DNA of 14,866 bases, taken from NCBI GenBank assembly GCA_039933315.1, contig JBDTOI010000098.1, positions 1 to 14,866 of the forward strand, given 5' to 3'. The notes beneath the pieces were generated by a model. It made no database searches, was not told the DNA's origin, and worked only from the letters and a program-made list of their open reading frames with translations. Below, piece by piece: positions 12,001 through 14,555 of this stretch. This stretch comes from DASXRU01 sp039933315 (lineage in GTDB: Bacteria; Acidobacteriota; Blastocatellia; Pyrinomonadales; Pyrinomonadaceae). A program made the position numbers and the translations under genes. How positions within the stretch are numbered: position 1 is the stretch's first letter; every line of letters begins with the position of its first letter.

Positions 12001-12042
12001 AGCTATATCTTGGATAATCGAGTAGCCACCATTCCTCACTGA
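1..12042 (+). CDS. Giant Rhs-family polymorphic toxin with PKD, discoidin and IgGFc-binding-like modules (5' partial)
   Basis: The frame is open from base 1, so the true start lies upstream; residues here are numbered from base 1 (4013 in view). Seen in order: an N-terminal fragment with an INGNAQLVGT-type stretch (1-53); three REJ/PKD-like repeats (54-334); a PKD domain with four discoidin-like modules inserted (about 335-1007); two PKD domains (to about 1191); an Ig-like domain; an IgGFc-binding-like domain (about 1295-1705); an Ig-like domain; five REJ/PKD-like repeats (about 1797-2446); a linker opening the Rhs shell (ITSPADGDEL); YD repeats (about 2550-3680); the Rhs core (about 3681-3785) ending in DPSGN; and a 228-residue variable tip. 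Known for the family: the YD repeats form a closed shell that holds a C-terminal toxin, and the DPxG motif marks the cleavage end of the core. The adhesive modules suggest a cell-surface or secreted protein. No signal peptide is visible because the start is missing. The Rhs assignment is firm; toxin activity is inferred. Confidence 0.95.
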   Translation, partial: LNGGSSLHAVVNAPSGSVVINGNAQLVGTVSCDHLTINGGGLLRLTENALPHLNQPPVVSAGSDQTITLPNAATLNGSVTDDGLPQDSSVNVGWSKVSGPGDITFATTNTTVTTATFSQAGTYVLRLTASDSELDTSAEITVAVLPQNQFPIVSAGADQTITLPDQIALQGIANDDGLPAGAGLSVSWSKVEGPGTVTFGNATALETTAKFSASGNYLLRLTASDSELTTTDDLAITVRAQNQPPNVNAGADQIITLPSGANLNGSVSDDGLPAGSALTTTWSKLSGPGIVNFSTAEVTVTSASFSQAGTYVLRLSATDSDLSASDDVTITVIDSNVPPHADFVVPQSTGTAGAFVIASSGFTGSAFAAAQLLDANTGTYWQTQGISNQFAKMQFFDQQMVFIDRVRLQAAQGAVSNSTVKDFEVRISSTNEDDASFATVLSATLLNTGQLQEFVFAGGPMPARYIKLVPRNNYGNPNNIELATFNPVAVGSADSLISLPGRSNVALSESPALAFNGGAIYTSSYPGGASSPNNLPGYFLGGWQTSATSNQFVTIQLGGEKSHTLEGIRLATWYDSGGGFATAVKDFEIWTSHTTPDDPSFTRVLSASTAFVPYAQQFLFPGGSVQARYVKYRPLNNWGGGPTINTQAFDVIAAGTARVIGVSAESGILPSSAQAAFDGLTNTNWIATGSTTNVWVKTALAGEATHQIYGVRILPLSDISHQQGPKDFEIRVSTTTTGDSAFTTIYSGTMAPVFNSPPQEFLFGNLIEARYVQFVWQNSYTASLVAVKELEVLAAPDLGSAIVGFSSQAGNLETAANVLDLDPVDRPWVTASGQNTNQWLKLVLPRAEQWTINHIALRPGPAANDLNRSPKDFELQVSTTDSADGSFTTILAGSLINSSQLQDFYFQPMSARYVKLLLKNNYGSGQIGLSSFYIFATDLIGTDTRFVDRSTDPDGRIVSWNWNFGDGTTSSERNPFHTFSAPGDYTVSLTVTDEAGLSSTRQAQYHVAPTLKADLACSPVISHEGGELVRFTDTTSLLVAATAFRHYDFADGSAVSQSGDTSFHTFQDNGNFSVRLRIGDPLGIQYAVTRDVTVLNLPPSVDIDPGHTIVWGQQWTSVPRISDQSAIDRQSLQGQWDFGDGQKFQCVNCTNANASVTRIYSKPGNYNAALTITDKDGGIGFDSAAFTVNKRPTSLVIQSPPAMTSGAPLIIRAELRDTFANQPLGAKPVRIILNGAIFNAVTGPNGVTEISVPMPAGTRLDLITGSFAEDGFYLSSGGAGVPPTAGATPLSDTPSHQGKDFWLMFPNAYFGGGFGTQKLFITSAVSTSGTVAIPGLNFAQNFSVPANATATVTLPLVQVFDSDVIQLKGVHVTSQQPVTVYGMNQRGFTSGGFLALPVNSLGTDHLILTYSNMGFSPSSELGIVAADNGTIVTITPSVTTGNHVGGVPYTVALNQGQTYLLQNTVPTILGDLSGSQITSGKPVAVFGGHMAATIPAEAGCCADHLVEQLPPTSVWGKRFATIPLATRSKGDFFRFIAAENGTAIYLNGTLTANLNRGEFAERILKDPAEIIATRPIMLAQYSTSIFYDNGTTGKADPLLMIVPPYSQFLNHYVVTTPPTGFTINYANVVAPTALLSGLTIDGVPVPSASFSPIGASGFSGAQIPLSVGAHTLDGPAGFGVLVYGYAQDEGYGYPGGMNLSAPVHRTNVTLAPEVSSHSINTQGCVVATATDEKQTPLGGQTLNFQASGANPANSFAVTDAAGQTSLCYVGSNAGTDQILVTLESIQASASIVWTLPNQPPVVNAGADQSVPQPAAILQGSVSDDGLPANTLAISWSKVSGPGNVTFADPTSASTTVTFEAAGPYLLRLTANDTQLTASDDIQINVSPTALNQPPTANAGADQTVTLNTNLINNPGNEALLVNGEIRGWIEVQGTTWTQGSTNSAGGFPGAQRGSAYFYSGNQAQAELGQDVDLSAYAANIAAGTQQFEFKAYLRSLAEDLPDAARVVVEYRDHTNTVVIATLDSGDITSTGDWHLTEDTRLAPLGTGWVRVRLIATRNSNASGEAGNEAFFDSISLRPTGTAAVKLSGAVVDDGLPAGISLTATWGVVSGPGAVMFANPNAAITGATFTTAGTYVLRLTASDEEANAGDDVTVIVNPANLAPLVNAGTDQTITLPATTRLEGTVTDDGYPAGSSVSISWSKVSGPGVILFADSSQLTTTVSFSAAGAYVLRLTADDSEYDAAADVTITVHPQTDQVNDPPVVKAGFNQTISLPLDTVTLNGTATDDGLPAGSTLTVTWMQISGPGVVNFANANSAVTTAQLSVPGSYVLRLSASDSVHVASADMGIILTPENQAPNASAGPDQTILLSQPAQLNGSVSDDGLPLGSNLTSHWTAISGPGVVTFSNPNVTVTGAQFSVTGTYVLRLTASDGQLAVADELSVTVIDNVPLPAVEITSPADGDELTAPAIVNGSVSHGTWALEYSLNSDDGAANQVWTETARGEGPVMNGPLGTLDPTLMLNGIYSLRLKATDAYGQTSFSSISVVVDKNFKVGHFQIAFSDLNVPLAGLPIEVIRSYDSRDKRVGDFGVGWTLGLRSARVEKTGVLGFGWQATVSSGSIPTYCLEPSRPHKVAITFGDGKVFKFLASTAIHCQQFVPVTSTQLTFTPEPGTHATLEAMGPTDVLVETLGSLPGPVRLINQNNPDIFNAGTFRLTTAEGAAFVIDQRLGVRSVRDPYGNTLTIDASGIIHSSGRSIAFTRDPAGRITQITDPDGNAQSYSYDLNGDLVGYRDRENQTTAYTYNSGHHLLTITDARGTTPLQNQFDAAGRLIGQTDAFNHTLTYDHDLVGRVETITDRLGHSTRYEYDERGNVLRQVDAKGGVRSFTYDALDNVLTETNPLGKTTSYAYDSADNRTSVTDPLGHVTRFTYNAARQVLTTTDALDRVTTNTYDAAGTNLLTTTNPLGHTTTFIYSVFTGQRISTVDALNHQTNYSYDGNGRLRSETDALGHVTSYTYDINGNRKTQTITRTNAQGQPETITTSYEYDKLNRLLQTVYPDGSLARVEYNAIGQQSATIDQLGHRTELTYDDMGRVTRTDYADSTHEEMTYDAEGHRLTSKDRAGHVTSYTYDELGRLTKTTHADGVFTTTAYDDAGQVLTVTDARGNTTRYVYDDAGRRTSVRNALNQQTVFTHDANGNQLTVTDALGHTTTFEYDANNQRSKTIYADGTFDSVGYDALGRSVSKTDQAAKTTRFIYDALGRLTKVRDALNQETTYAYDEIGQQLSQTDANNHTTRFEYDQLGRRVKRILPLGQIETYSYDNGGNLQSRTDFNGKVTTFTYDAMRRLLSKVPDASLNQPTISFSYNANGQRGTMTDASGATVYAYDARHRLASKQTPFGALSYTYDAAGNLSTTRSSNANGVSVDYSHDSLNRLATVKDNNVAALNGGLTSYAYDAVGNLQGYIYPNNVGTNYNYNSLNRLTSMSVTRPGLSLAGYSYTLGAAGNRTAVSELSGRTINYTYDDLYRLTGETIASSPTATNNGSVSYQYDAVGNRLNRTTSIAAVPSQTSNYDANDRLTSDNYDPNGNTISANGNGYAYDFENRLTSLVTPNSSVITFVYDGDGNRVSKTAAGVTTNYLIDTNNPTGYAQVVEEIQGGVVTKQFTYGHDLISQSSCLLPSASCQLVFYGYDGHGSVRLLTDATAAVTDTYDYDAFGTLISRTGTTSNDYLYTGEQFDANLGFYYLRARYMNPSNGRFWTSDTFEGITRDPPSLHKYVYANGDCINRVDPSGNATSLAETIQIVQSYAISAVVFSLYNQSFHSILATIGTTLNIIGLLGSEQYAHESVSVTPGGPAAYAEGLVAGVEVSLGVARSITNVFVATRATTQTASEIASSFQGSARYPGLDRFRNIILRKGTIVYAGEPGVNGFFTTERTITRAGGDATKLFEGLQAAPSEAGLYRPGVTAFEIMEDTPAAFGIVRANPQYGSGGYPQVFVPDWRSRMKPVVSYILDNRVATIPH
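160..1002 (+). repeat. Three tandem REJ/PKD-like repeats within the giant Rhs protein
   Basis: Each unit is about 93-94 residues and follows one template: NQPP or NQFP, then AGADQTITLP, a central DDGLPAG motif, WSKVSGPG, and YVLRLTASDSEL near the end. Units begin at about 160, 442 and 724. These are immunoglobulin-like beta-sandwich modules common in large surface proteins. They probably act as spacers or adhesive stalks. The same template returns at 5389-7337. Confidence 0.88.
1057..2823 (+). other. Array of four discoidin (F5/8 type C)-like modules inserted inside a PKD domain
   Basis: Four modules of roughly 140-165 residues each carry a KDFE[VIL] motif followed by an ARY[VI]K or ARYVQ motif near the end, a pattern seen in F5/8 type C (discoidin) domains, which bind sugars or lipids. 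The KDFE motifs lie near 1261, 1753, 2176 and 2611. The array is bracketed by the two halves of a single canonical PKD domain. The left half is PPHADFVVPQSTGTAG (about 1012-1059). The right half opens with TRFVDRSTDPDGRI and contains WNFGDG (about 2830 onward). The domain family is assigned by eye from motif spacing; a profile search was not possible. Confidence 0.7.
2824..3573 (+). other. Right half of the split PKD domain and two further PKD domains
   Basis: The first part contains the PKD hallmarks DRSTDPDG, WNFGDG and YTVSLTVTD. Two more PKD-type domains follow. One has a weakened core (HYDFADG) ending in FSVRLRIGD. The other contains WDFGDG and ends in YNAALTITDKDGG, with a CVNC pair that could form a disulfide. 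PKD domains are extracellular beta-sandwiches that act mostly as spacers or in protein contacts. Confidence 0.82.
3883..5115 (+). other. IgGFc-binding-like N-terminal domain, flanked by two Ig-like domains
   Basis: The segment from GKDFWLMFPNAY to about GYPGGMNLSAPV has the look of the IgGFc-binding N-terminal family: an opening GKDFWL, repeated strands such as VTVYGMNQRG and VAVFGGHMAA, a CC pair before DHLVEQLPP, then W-G-x-x-F. Similar modules occur in large bacterial surface proteins with PKD and Rhs parts. An Ig-like domain precedes it (about 3568-3855, starting at KRPTSLVI) and another follows (about 5115-5385, with a TDAAGQTSLCYVG strand). The ligand in bacteria is not known to me, so a binding role is inferred. 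Confidence 0.72.
5389..7337 (+). repeat. Five further REJ/PKD-like repeats, one carrying an inserted jelly-roll-like domain
   Basis: Units begin at about 5389, 5671, 6473, 6769 and 7054, with the same NQPP / AGADQTI / DDGLPAG / SGPG / YVLRLTA template as the first array. The unit at 5671 is split. Its first strand (PPTANAGADQTVTL) is separated from the rest (AVKLSGAVVDDGLPAG, from about 6244) by about 520 bp. That insert encodes a module starting NLINNPGNEALLVNGEI and ending FFDSISLRPTG, with a layout typical of a carbohydrate-binding-like jelly roll. Confidence 0.82.
7640..11355 (+). other. Rhs/YD-repeat shell and Rhs-associated core
   Basis: The shell opens with the typical VDKNFKVGHFQIAFSDLNVP and IEVIRSYDSRDKRVGDFGVG region. 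It then runs through a long array of YD repeats (patterns such as TYDALG, YDANN, TYDELGRL). The core at about 11041-11355 carries YGYDGHGSVRLLTD, YDYDAFG, YTGEQFD, GFYYLRARYMNPSNGRF and finally DPSGN. In known Rhs proteins this last motif ends the aspartyl-protease core that separates shell and toxin. The usual Pro before the motif is replaced (NGDCINRVDPSG), so cleavage is plausible but not assured. Confidence 0.93.
11001..11030 (+). repeat. Short pyrimidine-rich degenerate tandem repeat inside the Rhs core
   Basis: TCCTGCC recurs with small variations (TTCCTGCC, TCCTGCCG, TCTGCC, TCCTGCC). It encodes SSCLLPSASC between the normal core stretches YGHDLISQ and YGYDGHGS. The run keeps the frame. 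Confidence 0.6.
11356..12042 (+). other. Variable C-terminal tip of the Rhs protein: hydrophobic pre-toxin segment plus putative toxin domain
   Basis: The 228 residues after DPSGN do not look like Rhs sequence. The first half is rich in small hydrophobic residues (for example SAVVFSLYNQ and GTTLNIIGLLG) and could be a membrane-crossing or pre-toxin segment. The last 120 or so residues form a compact domain with GTIVYAGEPGVNGFFTT, a YRPGVTAFEI strand, and NPQYGSGGYPQVFVPDW near the end (about residues 3976-3992). The glycine-rich GSGGYPQ near the C-terminus recalls the layout of NAD-degrading or ADP-ribosyltransferase-like toxins. I do not see a complete catalytic set of any named family, so no activity is assigned. 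The immunity candidate 12 bp downstream supports the toxin role. Confidence 0.6.
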
Positions 12043-12048
12043 AGGAGA
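12042..12048 (+). promoter_or_regulatory. Shine-Dalgarno that selects a GTG start
   Basis: AAGGAGA overlaps the stop codon of the Rhs gene. It sits 6-7 bases before GTG at 12055. The ATG at 12051 is too close to it and meets a stop after three codons (ATG AGT GCC TAA), so the GTG is the working start. Confidence 0.75.
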
Positions 12049-12054
12049 ATATGA

Positions 12055-12348
12055 GTGCCTAAACTGAGAATTGGAGGATCGCAATTCGCCGAAACCGACC
12101 TCCAGTACGATGTGTGTTCACATCTACTCGCGATTTTACAGTTGCTCGAATTGCATGGGAACTCTTGTGAGCGCTCCATACCACTCTATAGAGATAAGTA
12201 CTCAGAGCACCAACGCGCAGTGGACAAGCCAATCGATTTTGACCTCATTGAAGAGACCTTTGAGATCCCGAGCTTTATCTCTCTGAACCGGGAACGTCGG
12301 ACAGTGCTATGTCAAACTTGCTGGTGCGCGATTGTAGAGAAGAACTGA
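12055..12348 (+). CDS. Putative immunity protein for the Rhs toxin
   Basis: This is a 97-residue, probably cytoplasmic protein that starts at GTG, 12 bp after the Rhs stop, with a strong ribosome site. Small size, position directly after an Rhs tip, and translation coupled to the toxin gene are the usual marks of the cognate immunity gene, whose product binds and neutralises the toxin in the producing cell and its kin. Visible features are a helical N-terminal half (HLLAILQLLELHG), an acidic middle (IDFDLIEETFEIPSF) and a cysteine-rich end (CQTCWCAIVEKN) with a CxxCxC arrangement that could bind metal. No signal peptide or membrane segment is seen. I do not recognise a named immunity family. 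The gene is convincing; the function is inferred from context. Confidence 0.75.
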   Translation: MPKLRIGGSQFAETDLQYDVCSHLLAILQLLELHGNSCERSIPLYRDKYSEHQRAVDKPIDFDLIEETFEIPSFISLNRERRTVLCQTCWCAIVEKN

Positions 12349-12443
12349 CGAGAACTACTTCGTAATACAGACCGGCGAGAAAAAGACCTCCGCGTAGAGG
12401 AGTCCTCCTGTCCTAGATTATTGCGGAGTCCATAGGAGCAAGC
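12349..12443. other. Intergenic spacer with a weak nested inverted repeat
   Basis: CTCCGC (12388-12393) and GCGGAG (12423-12428) can pair around a short inner repeat (AGGAGTCCTCCT, 12398-12409). The stems are short and there is no T-run, so this is not a clear terminator. Confidence 0.3.
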
Positions 12444-12890
12444 ATGGGATTGTTCAAGCGAAATTCTCCAGACAAACCTCAAAGCCCACGCAATCCAGAT
12501 CTTGTAGAAGCTATTCGGCGTGTCCTAAACGATCCTGCTCAGTCGAATCGTCAGACTCTGCATCAGGCCTTCTTGAATAGTAAGCTCTTGCTTGGGGTGC
12601 AAAGTTTGCCGACAGGTATATCCAGTTTTCCCACAGTGCTGGAGGACGATACCCCTGTCTCGGTTCTCACATCTGTCAACCCTGAAGGTAAAGAGGTGCT
12701 CCTTGTATTCTCAGACGTTAAGTCCTTACGTGCTCGTAATCCTTCTGTGGGATGGATAGCTATGTCTGGCAGAGATATCCTGGAACAGGCCCTTGAGAAT
12801 CACTTTGCTGGAATCATTATCAATCCTGCCGGCTCGTGGATCGAATTATCGCCTGAAGAAATGAAGAGCTTAACAACTGATGACAACTGA
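12444..12890 (+). CDS. SseB N-terminal-domain protein
   Basis: This is a 148-residue soluble protein. AGGAG at 12434-12438 lies five bases before the ATG. Its layout matches the SseB N-terminal domain family: NPDLVEAIRRVLNDP at the start, a helix with FLNSKLLLGV, then a mixed alpha/beta core (PVSVLTSVNPEGKEVLLVFS, SLRARNP) and the closing strand GIIINPAGSWIELSPEE. The family is named for the enhanced serine sensitivity protein SseB and occurs in many bacteria, often near secretion or toxin genes, but its biochemical role is not established. It follows the immunity candidate by 95 bp and overlaps the next gene by 11 bp, so those two are probably co-translated. It could be an accessory or second immunity factor, but nothing in its sequence proves that. 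Confidence 0.8.
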   Translation: MGLFKRNSPDKPQSPRNPDLVEAIRRVLNDPAQSNRQTLHQAFLNSKLLLGVQSLPTGISSFPTVLEDDTPVSVLTSVNPEGKEVLLVFSDVKSLRARNPSVGWIAMSGRDILEQALENHFAGIIINPAGSWIELSPEEMKSLTTDDN

Positions 12891-13306
12891 TCGAGACCTC
12901 CTAAAAGAAAAAGTAAGGAATACGCCGAAGCCGGTATTTCTCTCGCTATATCTTTCGATCGCGTTAGGCCTGCTTCTGGGTGTGCGCGCGCCGTGCTGCT
13001 GACGTCTCAGTGGGGAGACCCACGGGAAAGTCATTGCTGTTTGCAGCGATCACTTTGGCTTTCTTTACCTTCAACGGTCTTTCGCTCCTCGGCAAAAGCC
13101 GTGTGTCTTACGTGCTGATTGCGATCTTTGCTTTCTTGCCGCTGCTGGGTTCGTTTGCGGGGGCGGTGCATCTGCTCGCTTTGCTGATGACCGGCAGGAT
13201 TGCATCAAGCCTTAGCGATACCATGGCGTCTGTGGTGGCACTGCTTCAGACGATCGTAATCGTAGCTCTCCTTGTCAACCTCTTCTCGTCAGGCTGCCCC
13301 CGGTAG
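12880..13306 (+). pseudogene. Four-helix integral membrane protein gene, frameshifted
   Basis: An ATG at 12880 overlaps the end of the SseB-like gene and opens a frame (MTTDRDLLKEKVRN, then the hydrophobic FLSLYLSIALGLLLG) that stops at 13000-13002 after 40 residues. The continuation lies in another frame (ARRAADVSVG, then three more hydrophobic segments: LLFAAITLAFFTFNGLSLL, SYVLIAIFAFLPLLGSF, SVVALLQTIVIVALLVNLF) and ends at 13306. Restoring one CG pair in the GCGCGCGC run at 12984-12991 joins both parts into one protein of about 148 residues with four membrane segments. This fits loss of a dinucleotide in the cell, or a base-call error. No named family is recognised. A 5'-truncated relative lies at 13619-13893. 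Confidence 0.65.
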
Positions 13307-13593
13307 CCTTTAGCCATGAAACGCCAGAATACGTTCAAGCCGTTTTTGAGGCTCTCACCACCCAGTGGAGTTTGCTCATGAAGCTGTCCGTGCCCAAGAC
13401 CGATTAACAGTAGGGGCTGGTGCAACAGGTCGTACGTCGGGGCCGCCCGATGTGGCGGGGTGGTGCTGGAATTTAGCGAAGTGATTGTAGGGGCGGCACT
13501 CCGTGGCCGCCCCTCTTCGGCTTCCCAATCGACTCGCAAAACTTAGCGAAGAAAAGTTGCCAACTTCCGTTCAACGCAGAGACCTAATGAGGG
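13307..13593. other. Non-coding stretch with repeat elements
   Basis: No credible gene is seen. The stretch holds one complete REP-like hairpin and the start of a second, a possible decayed third copy around 13436-13463 (CGGGGCCGCCCG ... GGCGGGG), and a near-identical 12-base pair, AATTTAGCGAAG (13470-13481) and AACTTAGCGAAG (13540-13551), that flanks the first hairpin. Confidence 0.55.
13489..13514 (+). repeat. REP-like hairpin, copy A
   Basis: A 26-base palindrome opens AGGGGCGG and closes CCGCCCCT. It folds as an 11-bp stem with one bulged G and a TCC loop. TGT precedes it. The reverse complement of copy B matches it at all but two positions, and those two are paired with each other. Confidence 0.75.
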
Positions 13594-13615
13594 GTGGCCA
13601 CGGAGTGCCACCCCT
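13590..13615 (-). repeat. REP-like hairpin, copy B, inverted
   Basis: This is the same element as copy A in the opposite orientation. It differs only by a C-G to T-A swap within the stem, so pairing is kept. It ends in ACA, matching TGT next to copy A. The truncated membrane-protein fragment begins only a few bases after it. Confidence 0.75.
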
Positions 13616-13618
13616 ACA

Positions 13619-13893
13619 AACCTGGTAAGATTGCCGCAAATCTCAGCGAAACTATGGCGTCGGTGGTGACCCTGCTTCAGGTTGGCGTAATCCTGGCGCT
13701 CTTCATCAACCTCTTGTCGCGGACCACGCGTTCCTACGTTTGGACAATCCTGCGTATGGCGCGTCCACAAAGTAATTCGGTCCCTCTCCCCCTGACGAAC
13801 CACCCCCCAGAAAAACCCGGCGATCCCAAGCCTCCCACAATGCTCATCAAGCAAAATCAGACTCGATCAACGCAAAGCCCCAGCGATGCATAA
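13619..13893 (+). pseudogene. 5'-truncated relative of the four-helix membrane protein
   Basis: From GKIAANLSETMASVV to LFINLLS this reads as a close relative of the last membrane segment of the gene at 12880-13306 (GRIASSLSDTMASVV to LLVNLFS). The three upstream membrane segments are missing. The homology begins right after REP copy B, and an open frame from GTG at 13594 runs through the repeat, so that apparent start is not a real one. After the shared part it has a longer tail (SRTTRSYVWTILRMARPQSN, then a proline-rich end with EKPGDPKPPT) that stops at 13893. It may be the remains of a second gene copy cut by a repeat insertion or deletion. A short expressed membrane peptide cannot be excluded. 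Confidence 0.6.
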
Positions 13894-13941
13894 TCCCGCC
13901 CTGCGGAGTATTATGTGGCGGTTTTGATAGATAATTAGTTG

Positions 13942-14333
13942 TTCGGTGGCTTCGCTTGGGCGGTAGAACTGAATCTACCTTTACAATATGACTCGAAAGC
14001 GATTGGAACACATCTGGCGAAACCTAAGGTTCTGGCAGCGGCTTCTGCTCGAATGCTCTATCTGGGTTGGTGTCAGCATCATCATTGATGTGATATTCCG
14101 GCGTTCCCTCGACTTCGAGTGGATCATCGGCGGGTTCTCTTGGGGTATTTTCTATGCGATCGTCGATCATTCATATTTTGCTCGCAGATGGCGACCGCGT
14201 CATCACTAACAGTGTCGCTTCAAACGCAGGGCCACCGAACAAATCGTTGGACCGGAGCGGCGGTTGCGCTTTTTGCATCATCGTTGGTCCGGCGGAGCTT
14301 GAATGAATTCGCGCCGCCCGGTCAACTCAGACG
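13942..14333 (+). mobile_element. Integron-type gene cassette 1 (392 bp)
   Basis: The cassette runs from TT of GTTCGGTGGC (13941-13950) to the G of GTTAGCG at 14333. Its left end is the exact reverse complement of GCCACCGAAC (14231-14240), the R'' arm of its own attC. That is the expected relation for a cassette inserted from a circle. It carries one small gene followed 24 bp later by the attC. Confidence 0.82.
13988..14209 (+). CDS. Cassette-encoded small membrane protein
   Basis: This is a 73-residue protein with a basic N-terminus (MTRKRLEHIWRNLRF), two likely membrane segments (LLLECSIWVGVSIIIDVIF and IIGGFSWGIFYAIVDHSYF) and a basic end (RRWRPRHH). It fills most of cassette 1, and its stop lies 24 bp before the attC, as usual for cassette genes. 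No Shine-Dalgarno is seen before the ATG. A TACAAT at 13982-13987 touches the start codon, so leaderless expression or read-through from upstream is possible. No family is recognised; many cassette proteins are such orphans. Confidence 0.65.
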   Translation: MTRKRLEHIWRNLRFWQRLLLECSIWVGVSIIIDVIFRRSLDFEWIIGGFSWGIFYAIVDHSYFARRWRPRHH

Positions 14334-14339
14334 TTAGCG
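14234..14339 (+). repeat. attC recombination site 1
   Basis: R'' is ACCGAAC (14234-14240); L'' is 14246-14262; L' is 14312-14326; R' is GTTAGCG (14333-14339). L'' and L' pair perfectly over 15 bp once two extrahelical top-strand bases, G (after GTT) and A (after GACCGG), are left out. The unpaired spacers of 5 and 6 bases on the two sides are typical of attC sites, whose folded bottom strand is the substrate of integron integrases. Confidence 0.85.
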
Positions 14340-14549
14340 CGCCGCCGGAACTTTAGGGAAAGAGCTGAAGATGGCTGCCTGGTGCAGTCACAGCTTGAAT
14401 GGTTCCGCTTTCAGCGCGAGACTCGTCGCTGCTGAACCTTGTATGGTCGGCCGCGCGCTAACAAGTCATTGAACCGGACGCGAGTTAGCTGGCCCTTCAT
14501 CGACAACTTGGCCGCGCCGGCATTGAATGCGCGCCGGTTAATTCCATCG
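14334..14549 (+). mobile_element. Integron-type gene cassette 2 (216 bp), no clear gene
   Basis: The cassette runs from TTAGCGCGCC to the G of GTTGGGT. The first ten bases counted from that G (GTTAGCGCGC) are the exact reverse complement of GCGCGCTAAC (14453-14462), the R'' arm of its attC. Apart from the attC only about 120 bp remain. They hold at best a 33-residue frame. Confidence 0.8.
14371..14472 (+). CDS. Possible 33-residue cassette microprotein
   Basis: ATG at 14371 opens a frame (MAAWCSHSLNGSAFSARL ...) that ends inside the attC with TGA at 14470-14472, as many cassette genes do. AGGGAAAGAG at 14355-14364 could serve as ribosome site. The start of this frame is repeated exactly at the window end. 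The frame is short and shows no recognisable motif, so it may be chance. Confidence 0.28.
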   Translation: MAAWCSHSLNGSAFSARLVAAEPCMVGRALTSH

Positions 14550-14555
14550 TTGGGT
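14456..14555 (+). repeat. attC recombination site 2
   Basis: R'' is CGCTAAC (14456-14462); L'' is ATTGAACCGGACGCG (14468-14482); L' is CGCGCCGGTTAAT (14530-14542); R' is GTTGGGT (14549-14555), a full match to GTTRRRY. The L stem is a perfect 13 bp with the same extrahelical G and A as in site 1. Spacers are AAGTC and TCCATC. Confidence 0.85.

Noticed and set aside
11701..12042. Naming the toxin as a TNT-type NAD glycohydrolase or an ADP-ribosyltransferase
   Set aside because: A glycine-rich GSGGYPQ motif alone is not enough; the catalytic residues of those families could not be placed.
12051..12062. ATG start for the immunity gene
   Set aside because: It reads ATG AGT GCC TAA, so it stops at once; it is also only three bases from the ribosome site. 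GTG at 12055 is the working start.
12388..12428. Rho-independent terminator or attenuator before the SseB-like gene
   Set aside because: Stems are 4-6 bp with a long loop and no T-run follows. It is listed only as a weak inverted repeat.
13470..13551. Target-site duplication around REP copy A
   Set aside because: AATTTAGCGAAG and AACTTAGCGAAG lie well outside the hairpin and resemble the nearby gene sequence CTTAGCGATAC, so they may be gene debris.
13246..13854. Two minus-strand frames across the membrane-gene remnants and REP elements
   Set aside because: They are antisense to hydrophobic coding sequence and pass through the hairpins. No motif or ribosome site supports them.
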